DNA from: Planctomycetota bacterium
Lineage (GTDB): Bacteria; Planctomycetota; Planctomycetia; Pirellulales; Pirellulaceae
Direction of reading: 5' to 3'
NCBI GenBank assembly: GCA_016872725.1
Contig: VGZC01000028.1
Location: 1 to 64,000 of the forward strand
Length of the DNA: 64,000 nucleotides
A program made the position numbers and the translations under genes. Shown piece after piece: positions 53,338-60,588 of the stretch. Positions within the stretch are counted from its first letter, which is position 1, and every line of letters begins with the position of its first letter. The notes beneath the pieces are model-generated. The model ran no database searches, was not told the DNA's origin, and saw only the letters and a list, made by a program, of their open reading frames with translations.

Positions 53338-53961
53338 TTAGCGAACCAAGATCGTGCTGGCGTGAACGACGCGACGCTGAGCGGGAATGTACGCGGAAGG
53401 ATCATCGACGACCGGAGCCGGGGGCATGGGGGCCGCTTCGCCACCTTCCACCGCCGCCGCCGGGGCGCCGCAACCGCAGGTCGGCTCGTGGCCGCAACCC
53501 GCCTTCGCGCCGCAGTTGCTCGCGCAACCCTTGTCGCAGCCGTTGCAACGATGGCACGCGAAGATCCGTTCCAACAGGCTCGTGCGGCAGCAACGGGCCT
53601 TGCGGCAACCGTTGTCGCAACCGCAAGCGGCGTCCGCGCCGCAGGTCGGCTTCGCATCGCAGCCGCAGGTCGGCTTCGCGGCGCATCCGGCCGGCTTCGC
53701 ATCGCAGCCGCAAGTCGGCTTCGCGGCGCAACCCGCCGGTTTCGCGTCGCAGCCGCAGGTCGGCTTCGCGGCGCACGTCGGCTTCGCTTCGCAGCCGCAG
53801 CTCGCCTTCACGCCGCAGCCCGCGCCGCGGGTCGAGCAGCATCGATTCTCACATCCACAACCGCCGAGTCCCAGCATACGGTCGAGCAACTCGAAGCCGT
53901 AGCTTTGGGAACAGACGGCGAATCCAAGCACCATCGTGCTTACCATTGTGTTCCACTTCAT
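53338..53961 (-). CDS. Exported cysteine-rich repeat protein
   Basis: 207 aa. After a signal peptide (VSTMVLGFAVCSQSYG) about thirty cysteines occur in CGC, CC and CAAKPTCGCDAKPAG repeats, coded by 45-bp DNA repeats at about 53656-53787. A central segment KARCCRTSLLERIFACHRC is less repetitive, and the C-terminus is Pro/Ala-rich (APMPPAPVVDDPSAYIP). Cysteine-rich envelope proteins are typical of planctomycetes; disulfide cross-linking or metal binding is plausible but inferred. GGAG about 10 nt upstream of ATG. Confidence 0.87.
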   Translation of the reverse strand: MKWNTMVSTMVLGFAVCSQSYGFELLDRMLGLGGCGCENRCCSTRGAGCGVKASCGCEAKPTCAAKPTCGCDAKPAGCAAKPTCGCDAKPAGCAAKPTCGCDAKPTCGADAACGCDNGCRKARCCRTSLLERIFACHRCNGCDKGCASNCGAKAGCGHEPTCGCGAPAAAVEGGEAAPMPPAPVVDDPSAYIPAQRRVVHASTILVR

Positions 53962-54664
53962 CGAGCCATGTCTCCATTTCAACGATGGAACTGTCGAACT
54001 GGCTGTGTCTTCCACGGACCGGTTCGCGATCGGGCACCGCATAACGTCGCACCACGACGACTGAAGGTGGGTGTGGGATTCTCTCAGGACTTGGCGTCAG
54101 GGAGACTCGTTGCAGGTATGCGGTGTGCGGTAGGACCAGCGCCTCGAGCGCGGCGGGGTGGTGGCCCGCGAGGAAAACGTTGCCAGAACCGGTCGAGCCA
54201 TTCCTTGGCCCGATTAACCCGCTCCGGTTGTCTTGTCTCCGATCGTTTGGTTTGGCCAATCGGATCGGGCGACACCTACCGTATCGGCGAGCGTGGCAAG
54301 AGGCCTTGAGCGTTCGGAAGGAATTTTGAGCAAATGGTTTACGTCACGCATTGCAAAGGATTTTCCGCTTCCGCAATCCGGGAAAACTCCGCTGACTCTA
54401 ACGGCTGGCGGTCGAGATCCCCGTGTTCCATTCTTGACGGCGAAGAGCGGGGCGGAGTCCAATAATCGCTTCGGTGGTTCGCTCCGCGAACCACCGAAGC
54501 GTCTCGCAACTCGGTTGCCGGAACAAGGCGGATCGCGGAGCGATCCGCGACTTTGGCGTGGTTCGCTCCGCGAACCACCGAAACGTCTCACAACTCGGAT
54601 GCCGGAACGGGCGGATCGCGGAGCGATCCGCGACTTTGGCGGCAACGGTCTGGAGCAGGGCCCT
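53962..54664. other. Divergent intergenic region with hairpin array
   Basis: About 700 bp between the cysteine-rich gene and a cupin gene. The first 500 bp show no gene. The last 200 bp contain two tandem copies of an 84-bp element with paired hairpins (see the repeat entry). Open frames through this array are products of the palindromes and are not treated as genes. Confidence 0.75.
54467..54640. repeat. Tandem 84-bp element with CTCCG- and CGGAG-loop hairpins (2 copies)
   Basis: Copy 1: a 15-bp stem (54467-54481 with 54487-54501) around loop CTCCG (54482-54486), a spacer, then stem GCGGATCG (54528-54535) around loop CGGAG (54536-54540), then GACTTTGG. Copy 2 repeats this 84 bp later (loops at 54566-54570 and 54619-54623) with a few base changes. 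It ends 24 bp before the cupin ATG. Confidence 0.93.
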
Positions 54665-55048
54665 ATGAACGCGGCATCGGGTGGCTACGAGGTGGTCGAC
54701 TTCCGGGACGTGCCAGGTACACCCTGTCCGTGCGGCACGGCGCGCCGCGCGTTCGCCGATGCGGCTGACTTTCCGGGAACCATCCACGTCACGGAGATCT
54801 CCGAACAGGCGACGCTCCACTACCACCGGCGGCTCACCGAGGTCTACTATTTCCTCGAATGCGGTGACGATGCCCGAATGCAACTCGACGACGCGGTGCT
54901 TCCCGTCCATCCCGGGCTCTGCGTGCTCATTCGACCGGGGACGCGCCACCGAGCGATCGGCCACATGAAAGTACTCATCGTCGTCATGCCGAAATTCGAT
55001 CCGGCGGACGAATTCGAGGACGCGGCGGAATGTGCCGCCAGGCGGTAA
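54665..55048 (+). CDS. Small cupin-domain protein
   Basis: 127 aa single cupin. The first cupin motif is seen as LHYHRRLTEVYYFLECG (two His, one Glu) and the second as IRPGTRHRAIG. PCPCGTARRAF at the N-terminus adds a Cys pair. The metal ligands are complete, so a small metal-binding cupin (isomerase or sugar-binding type) is likely; substrate unknown. The start ATG lies shortly after the hairpin array. The frame is open further upstream but only through repeats. Confidence 0.78.
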   Translation: MNAASGGYEVVDFRDVPGTPCPCGTARRAFADAADFPGTIHVTEISEQATLHYHRRLTEVYYFLECGDDARMQLDDAVLPVHPGLCVLIRPGTRHRAIGHMKVLIVVMPKFDPADEFEDAAECAARR

Positions 55049-55108
55049 TGGGATGGTCGATCGGCTCTCGCCGGGGGATCGCCGAGCAGAAAATGCGCCG
55101 AGACAAAT

Positions 55109-55309
55109 CTAGTGGCCCATGCGGGCGGCGAAGAAGGCACCCCCGGCGGCTCCGCCGGCGATCATGAGTCCGAGCAGGGTCTTGAGCGCGCTGAACTCGC
55201 CCCATTGAAAAGGAGACATGCTCGAATTGAACAGGACCATGAATGCAATAAACGTGATGTTGCCCGCCAGGATGGCCACGTAGATCGCTTGTTTCTTCGA
55301 TGGATCCAT
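55109..55309 (-). CDS. Small two-helix membrane protein
   Basis: 66 aa. Two hydrophobic helices, IYVAILAGNITFIAFMVLF and LLGLMIAGGAAGGAFFAARM, separated by a short polar turn; the C-terminus is basic. The ATG at 55309 gives MDPSKKQ. No family recognised. It is convergent with the cupin gene and sits just downstream of a repeat cluster on its own strand. Confidence 0.6.
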   Translation of the reverse strand: MDPSKKQAIYVAILAGNITFIAFMVLFNSSMSPFQWGEFSALKTLLGLMIAGGAAGGAFFAARMGH

Positions 55310-55327
55310 ATTCCTCGTCTCGTCGTA

Positions 55328-55515
55328 GCCACGGTCGCCAGAGCGTGGCGGAATCGTCGCGCGCTTCGGCCACCGTCCAATCGTAGGAACCGTCGCGCGA
55401 TTCGGCCACCGTCTGGCGACGGTGGCTACCATCGACGGTGGCTACCATCCAATGGGCAAGATCCAATGGGCAAGATCCAATGGGCAAGATCCAATGGGCA
55501 AGATCCAATGGGCAA
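55328..55515. repeat. Hairpins with CGCCAG/CTGGCG loops and a 14-bp tandem array
   Basis: Stem GCCACGGT (55328-55335) with loop CGCCAG pairs imperfectly with AGCGTGGC. Stem GCCACCGT (55405-55412) with loop CTGGCG pairs with ACGGTGGC. Between them CGTCGCGCG plus TTCGGCCACCGTC is duplicated, and after them GACGGTGGCTACCATC is duplicated. From 55447 the 14-mer ATCCAATGGGCAAG is repeated 4.9 times, ending 5 bp before the stop of the next minus-strand gene. Confidence 0.9.
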
Positions 55516-55520
55516 ACGCG

Positions 55521-55847
55521 TCAATCGGTGATCTCGATCTTTTCTTTCTTGACGAAATGAGGCGACTTACCCGACGCAGTCAGCGCTTCGGCCTTTTCCT
55601 GTGCCTGCTTTTGTTGGTTGAATTCGAATAGGGCGACCCGTTTGAGCGACTGGTTGAAGACACCCCAGTAGAGCTTGAACCGTTTGTCGACCGGTTCCTT
55701 TGCGCGGCTCTTGCGTTTGGGCGCCGGCTTCTTTTCGACCGCAGCCTTCGCCGTCTTTTCGGCCTTGGCGGGCGACTTGGATTCCAACGCCTCGGCGGCC
55801 TCGGCCTGCTCGCGCAACTCCCGTCGATTCACTGTCTTGCGCGCCAT
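55521..55847 (-). CDS. Small planctomycete-type lysine-rich protein
   Basis: 108 aa. A Lys/Ala-rich N-terminal half (about 1-50) leads to the conserved-looking KRFKLYWGVFNQSLKRVALFE and then EKAEALTASGKSPHFVKK. The pattern YWGVFNQSxKRVALFExxxKxxAExKAExL is one I know from planctomycetes; function unknown. The charged tail suggests nucleic-acid or ribosome association, which is speculation. Its stop lies directly next to the 14-bp tandem array. Confidence 0.75.
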   Translation of the reverse strand: MARKTVNRRELREQAEAAEALESKSPAKAEKTAKAAVEKKPAPKRKSRAKEPVDKRFKLYWGVFNQSLKRVALFEFNQQKQAQEKAEALTASGKSPHFVKKEKIEITD

Positions 55848-55930
55848 TTCGGAATCCCCCTACGTCGTGACGTAATTCCAGAGGCCCGTTATCATATACC
55901 ATCCGACGCTTTTCTGCCAGCGAGCCCACG

Positions 55931-56245
55931 ATGGAACTCGACGACGAACTGTGCCTTTGTTTCCACGTGACGAAACGCAAGGTCATCAACTACCTGCGCG
56001 TCGAACGTCCGGATCGGCCGAGCCAACTGGCCGAGTGTTTTGGAGCGGGCACCGGATGCGGCTGGTGCCGGCCCTATCTGCGGCGGCTGTTCGAGGCATC
56101 CCGGCATGCGATCCTCGATGCAAACGGCGAACCGACCGAATCCGAACTCGACCGCGACGCGTTCCCGGACCGCGCGCGGTACGCGAGGCTCCGCGAAGGC
56201 TACCGGGCGACGCGCGACTCGGTCGATGACGATCGCCGAAGCTGA
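55931..56245 (+). CDS. BFD-like [2Fe-2S]-binding protein
   Basis: 104 aa. Cys8 and Cys10 (CLC) and Cys43 and Cys46 (CGWC) have the spacing of the BFD-type iron-sulfur domain of bacterioferritin-associated ferredoxin, so a [2Fe-2S] cluster is likely. The stretch CFGAGTGCGWCRPYL matches the family. A charged C-terminal tail of about 40 residues is extra. No bacterioferritin is nearby. Its 3' end overlaps the convergent rlmN gene by 46 bp. Confidence 0.8.
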   Translation: MELDDELCLCFHVTKRKVINYLRVERPDRPSQLAECFGAGTGCGWCRPYLRRLFEASRHAILDANGEPTESELDRDAFPDRARYARLREGYRATRDSVDDDRRS

Positions 56246-57246
56246 CCGCACGCCGCGTCGATGGCGTCCCCCTTCCGCTCGCGGAACTGCACATTGATCC
56301 CGGCTCGTTCAAGCGTTTCGCGAAAGGCCCGCTGCCGAGCGGCTGTCGGCGCGACATAGGGCAGACCGGCCACCGGATTGCACGGGATCACGTTCAGCAT
56401 GGCCGTCCGGCCGCGGAGCCGATGCGTCAGCTCCCGCGCGTGGGATACGTCGTCGTTGATTCCGCCAAGCAGGACGTACTCAAACGTCAGGCGGCGCCCC
56501 GACCGTTCAAAGTAGGAATCGGCGGCGGCCAGGACGGCGTCGAGCCCGATCTTGCGGTTCACGGGAACCAACTGGTTCCGCAACGCGTCGTTCGGCGCGT
56601 GCAGCGACACGGCAAGGTGGAACCGCGCGTCCTCCCGCGCGAGCCGTTCCATCGCGTCGGGCAGACCGACCGTCGAGATGGTGATCCGGCGCGGACTGAT
56701 CCCCAATGCGTCCTTCGAAGACGCTTCGCGCAGCGCCGGCAGGAGCCGATCCAGGTTGGCCAGCGGCTCGCCCATTCCCATCACCACGACATGGCTCAGC
56801 CGTTCGCCCTCGGGCATCCGCCGCTGCAGATGGAGCATCTGCTCGAGAATCTCCCCGCGCGTCAGATTGCGTTCCACGCCGTCAAGCCCGCTCGCGCAGA
56901 ACACGCACCCCATGGCGCAGCCGACCTGGCTGCTCACGCAGATCGATCGGCGAGGCCCATCACGCAGGAGGACGCACTCGATCCGCCTACCGTCCGACCA
57001 CTCGACGACCAGCTTTTCGGTGCCGTCCGCCGATTGCCGGAGGGTCGCGATGTTCCCTTCAAGAATCCGGAAATCGCGTTCCAGGTCGCCTCGCAGTCCC
57101 GACGGCAGGTCGGACATCGCGTCGAACGACGCGGCGCGCCGCGCGAACAACCAACGGCGGATCTGCGCCGCTCGGTATTTCGGCTGGCCCCGTTCCTCGA
57201 GCCACTCGGGCAATCCGTCGCTCAGCACGTCGAGCAGATGGCGCAT
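56200..57246 (-). CDS. rlmN: 23S rRNA (adenine2503-C2) methyltransferase RlmN
   Basis: 348 aa radical SAM enzyme that methylates A2503 of 23S rRNA and A37 of tRNA. The cluster motif is Cys110, Cys114 and Cys117 in CAMGCVFC. Other family parts are QPKYRAAQIRRWL, VVVMGMGEPLANLD, ISTVGLPDAM, HLAVSLHAPND and the catalytic cysteine near the end in DAACGQLR. Start taken at the ATG 57246 (MRHLLDVL); upstream sequence to 57420 is not conserved. It overlaps the convergent BFD gene. Confidence 0.93.
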   Translation of the reverse strand: MRHLLDVLSDGLPEWLEERGQPKYRAAQIRRWLFARRAASFDAMSDLPSGLRGDLERDFRILEGNIATLRQSADGTEKLVVEWSDGRRIECVLLRDGPRRSICVSSQVGCAMGCVFCASGLDGVERNLTRGEILEQMLHLQRRMPEGERLSHVVVMGMGEPLANLDRLLPALREASSKDALGISPRRITISTVGLPDAMERLAREDARFHLAVSLHAPNDALRNQLVPVNRKIGLDAVLAAADSYFERSGRRLTFEYVLLGGINDDVSHARELTHRLRGRTAMLNVIPCNPVAGLPYVAPTAARQRAFRETLERAGINVQFRERKGDAIDAACGQLRRSSSTESRVAR

Positions 57247-57449
57247 GGAAAGGACGACCTCGTTCCCGCGCCCGACCCGGTCGTCGGAAGATCCGCTCGA
57301 CGACCCCCCCGCGCGCTTGGCCTCATCAGACAGTCGCGGCGACCGCTTGCCAAGGGACCTCGGGGATGCCAGTCTTGCGGTTCGCGCACTCCCGGCCCCG
57401 ACACGCCATCCGCCGAACATGGGTCCCCTTCGATCAGGACGACGCCGAC

Positions 57450-58778
57450 ATGGCCCAATCCAAGCCCACCAAGCCGATCAAGCCGATCAAGGCCACCAAG
57501 GCGTCCAGAACCACGTCGTCCAAGAAATCCAAGATTGTCGAAGGACCCGGGAACATCGGGAACCGCGCGATCCGGGGCGGCACCCGGCGGCTCGATCCGC
57601 GTCAGGAGGCCCGTGCGCGGGACCTGGTGATGGAGCTCATGGGAATTCCGGGTCCGAGCGGCGAAGAGGGCCGGGTCGCGGAATATGTGCGGGACCATTT
57701 GCGGGACGCGGGCGTTCCGGCGTCCGCCATGCGTCACGATTCGGCGCACCGGCGCGCTCGGTTGCGGGGCCAGGTCGGCAACCTGATCGTGCGGCTCGAC
57801 GGCGACTCCCGAAAACCCCGCCGCCTTCTGACGGCCCATCTCGACACGGTTCCGATCTGCGTCGGCTCGCGACCGCGCCGACGCGCCGCGATCGTCCGTT
57901 CGGCCGACCCGGCCACGGGGCTCGGCGCCGACAACCGAGCCGGCACGGCCGTCCTGCTCGCGACGGCCCTCGCCTTGCTCGACCGCCGCGTCGACCACCC
58001 GCCGCTCACCCTCTGCTGGTTCGTGCAGGAGGAAATCGGACTCGAAGGGTCGCGGCACGTCTCCCGATCGCTGTTGGGCGCGCCGAGCCTCGCCTTCAAT
58101 TGGGACGGCGGGGATCCGAGCAAGTTGACGATCGGCGCGACGGGCGGTTATCGGATGGACGTGGAGATCGCGGGCCATGCGAGCCATGCGGGCAATGCGC
58201 CGGAGCGTGGGGTCAGCGCGATCGCGGTCGCCGCGCTGGCGATCGCCGACTTGCAACGCGATGGGTGGCACGGCAAGATCGTCAAACCGGACGGCGAGGG
58301 GACGAGCAACGTCGGCGTGATTCGAGGCGGTGACGCGACGAACGTCGTGGCCGACCGCGTCACGGTTCGGGTGGAAGCGCGGAGCCACGCGCCCCTGTTT
58401 CGAACGACGATTGTCGAGCGGATCGAGGGGGCGTTCCGCGAGGCGGCGAACGCGGTGGTCAACGTCGACGGCAAGCGGGGGCGGGTTGCGATCCGAGGCC
58501 GCCTCGATTACGAATCGTTCCGGCTCGCCGACGACGCGCCGTGCGTTCGCGCGGCGGAAGCGGCCGCCCGCTCGGCGGGCCTCGATCCGTGGACGGCGAT
58601 CTCCAACGGCGGACTCGACGCCAACTGGCTCATCCGCCACGGCATCCCCACCGTCACGCTCGGCTGCGGCCAGGTCAATCCGCACATGACGACCGAACGG
58701 CTCGACCTCCGGCAATTCACCCGCGCGTGCCGCATGGCGTATGCGCTGGCGACGGGGATCGAGCCGGCCGATGCCTGA
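57450..58778 (+). CDS. M20-family metallopeptidase (PepT-like)
   Basis: 442 aa. A Lys/Thr/Pro-rich N-terminus (about 1-30) precedes the peptidase core: MELMGIPGPSGEEG, the zinc histidine in LLTAHLDTVP, GLGADNRAG with the bridging Asp, the catalytic glutamates in WFVQEEIGLEGS, and AFNWDGGDPSKLTIGATGG with a dimerisation insert (IAGHASHAGNAPERG). This arrangement fits the tripeptidase T / M20B branch. The last histidine is probably in GCGQVNPHMTTERL. It is divergent from rlmN. Confidence 0.88.
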   Translation: MAQSKPTKPIKPIKATKASRTTSSKKSKIVEGPGNIGNRAIRGGTRRLDPRQEARARDLVMELMGIPGPSGEEGRVAEYVRDHLRDAGVPASAMRHDSAHRRARLRGQVGNLIVRLDGDSRKPRRLLTAHLDTVPICVGSRPRRRAAIVRSADPATGLGADNRAGTAVLLATALALLDRRVDHPPLTLCWFVQEEIGLEGSRHVSRSLLGAPSLAFNWDGGDPSKLTIGATGGYRMDVEIAGHASHAGNAPERGVSAIAVAALAIADLQRDGWHGKIVKPDGEGTSNVGVIRGGDATNVVADRVTVRVEARSHAPLFRTTIVERIEGAFREAANAVVNVDGKRGRVAIRGRLDYESFRLADDAPCVRAAEAAARSAGLDPWTAISNGGLDANWLIRHGIPTVTLGCGQVNPHMTTERLDLRQFTRACRMAYALATGIEPADA

Positions 58779-59444
58779 CGCCGCCTCGACGCGGACGGCG
58801 CATGGCCGTCTAGTCGTCGACTCGAAGGAGGCATTCGACCAACGTCAACGAGAACGCCTTGAGCCGAATGCGATACGCGCCGGACTTCCGCGGAGCCCGA
58901 AGGGTGGCGGAAAGCCGCGTTAAGCTCGACGGATCCGTCGTTACCGAGGCCATTCCGGAGCTCGCAATATTCCCCTTCGCGTCCATCACTTCGGCCGAAC
59001 CGTGGGTGAACAGGGCGATCCGAATGAAGTTGTGCGGATACGGTGAACTCCTGGCCGCGTCCCAATGAGAATCCGTCCGTTGGCGCGTCTTCGATCGGCG
59101 TTCCGTTGACGAACCCTTTCACACCCGTCGCGCCGATGTCGTTCGGCCACTGCTCGGTTCGGATTGCTCCACGAGAACGGTGGTCCGCGCTCAAGTGCGA
59201 ACGAAACCGCCGCCACGAATTCCTTCAAGATCCCTCCCGGCTGGGTCCCGGCAGGATATCGATGGGCGAGCCGAGCGGGCGTTGGGGGCGAACCGTTTGC
59301 GGACCGGAACCGGCGATGGGCGGTCGGGGTTTAGGGGGGGGGGGCCGTGCGGCGGGGGTCGATACTGGCTCGAACGGGCCGCCTACGTTAGGCTGGGAAC
59401 GTGCCGTCCCGCCGAGCTCGACGACCCGTCCCCGAGGTCTCCCT
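58779..59444. other. Intergenic region with degraded ORF and G11 tract
   Basis: About 665 bp before the ECF sigma gene. It holds a possible frameshifted minus-strand ORF (58810-59190) and an 11-base G run at 59334-59344, about 100 bp upstream of the sigma start. The sigma frame is open further upstream but the product is low-complexity there. Confidence 0.6.
58810..59190 (-). pseudogene. Possible frameshifted beta-rich protein remnant
   Basis: On the minus strand one frame gives a protein-like stretch (NDIGATGVKGFVNGTPIE, then FSLGRGQEFTVSAQL) up to about 59045. A second frame continues it with PHNFIRIALFTHGSAEVMD and ends at a TAG at 58810-58812 (FSLTLVECLLRVDD). Neither frame is open with good sequence throughout, so a single frameshift near 59040 would join them. 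The gene is not recognised; the two halves look like a beta-sandwich domain. Could also be chance coding potential in GC-rich DNA. Confidence 0.35.
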
Positions 59445-60092
59445 TTGGCCGTCAGCGAATCCACCGCCGCGCGCTATCAACTGGCCGATCCCGACGTTCG
59501 GCTCATGCTGCGCGTGCGCGACGACGACGCGGCGGCGTTCGAGGAGTTGGTGGTCCGGTACCAGAACCGGCTGATCGCCGTGCTCGAACACGTTGTGCCG
59601 TCGCGGGAGGCGGCTGAGGATCTGACTCAGGAGGTTTTCCTGCGGGTGTTCCGCGCCCGCAAGCGGTATGAACCGGGCGCCCGCTTTTCGACCTGGCTCT
59701 TCACCATTGCGAACAACGCGGCGAACAACGCCTTGCGCTCGATGGCCCGCCGCCACGAGGTGCAGGTCGTCTCGAACAGCGATTCCCAAGTCAAACTGCT
59801 CGAACAGATGGCCCTGGCGCAAAGCGGAAGCATGCCGACCCGCGCGCTCGACAAGGCGGAGCGGGCCGAGTTCGTGCGGGCCGCCGTGAGCCAATTGAAC
59901 GACCGGCAGCGGATGGCCTTGCTCCTTTCGAAATTCGAGGGGCTCAGCTACGCCGAAATCTCGGAAACGATGGGGATGACCACGAAGGCGATCAAGAGCC
60001 TGCTTTCCCGCGCGCGGGCGAACTTGCGCGCGGCGCTCGAACCGTACATGGAGGAGGGGCGAGGATCGCTCGGAGAAACGACCGATGAATGA
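59445..60092 (+). CDS. ECF-family RNA polymerase sigma factor
   Basis: 215 aa. Sigma region 2 is clear (DDDAAAFEELVVRYQNRLI, EDLTQEVFLRVFRARKRY, FSTWLFTIANNAANNALR) and region 4 follows (QLNDRQRMALLLSKFEGLSY, then TMGMTTKAIKSLLSRARANL). The TTG at 59445 (MAVSES) follows GAGG and precedes the conserved LADPDVRLMLRVRDDD. The gene overlaps the anti-sigma gene by 8 bp. It starts a four-gene overlapping operon ending in an S49 peptidase. Confidence 0.92.
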   Translation: MAVSESTAARYQLADPDVRLMLRVRDDDAAAFEELVVRYQNRLIAVLEHVVPSREAAEDLTQEVFLRVFRARKRYEPGARFSTWLFTIANNAANNALRSMARRHEVQVVSNSDSQVKLLEQMALAQSGSMPTRALDKAERAEFVRAAVSQLNDRQRMALLLSKFEGLSYAEISETMGMTTKAIKSLLSRARANLRAALEPYMEEGRGSLGETTDE

Positions 60093-60588
60093 AACCGACA
60101 TCGCTCGCCACGACGAGTCGTTCGACGACGAGGATCTGGTCGGTTACCTCGACGGCGAGCTCGACGCGGAAACCGCGCATCGCATCGAGCAGCGGCTCGC
60201 CCACGACGCCGACTGCCGAGCTCGGCTGCGCGATCTCCAGGCCTCGTGGGACCTGCTCGACGATTTGCCTCGTTCCGAGGTGGCCCGGTCGTTCGCGCAA
60301 TCGACCGTTTCGATGGTGGCGGTGCGCGGAGCCGACGGCGACGCGCGTCGATCGGGCGCGTTCCGACGGTCCGCCGTCTGTCTGCTCGCCGCCGTCGGCG
60401 CCGCGGCGGCCGCGTTGGGAGGCTATTTCACGGTCGACGCCGTCTATTCCTCGGGCGATCGCGAACTGATCCGCGATCTGCCGGTCATCGAACGGATGGA
60501 CATGTACCAGGCGGCCGACGACACGGCCTTCCTGCGGACCTTGATAGGCGAGAACCTGTTCCAGGAGGAGTCGGACGATGGCCCATGA
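60085..60588 (+). CDS. Anti-sigma factor, single-pass membrane
   Basis: 167 aa. The N-terminal part has DDEDLVGYLDGELDAETAHRIEQRL, the helix typical of anti-sigma domains, without the full HxxxCxxC zinc motif (only one Cys, in DADCRARL). A transmembrane helix (AVCLLAAVGAAAAALGGYF) lies at about 95-113 and a short outer tail follows. It overlaps the sigma gene upstream and the next gene by 11 bp, so it probably holds the sigma factor at the membrane until a signal arrives. Confidence 0.83.
   Translation: MNETDIARHDESFDDEDLVGYLDGELDAETAHRIEQRLAHDADCRARLRDLQASWDLLDDLPRSEVARSFAQSTVSMVAVRGADGDARRSGAFRRSAVCLLAAVGAAAAALGGYFTVDAVYSSGDRELIRDLPVIERMDMYQAADDTAFLRTLIGENLFQEESDDGP

Noticed and set aside
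54233-54664. Upstream extension of the cupin frame
   Set aside because: The extension is translated hairpin array; the peptides simply reflect the palindromes. The cupin domain starts after 54665.
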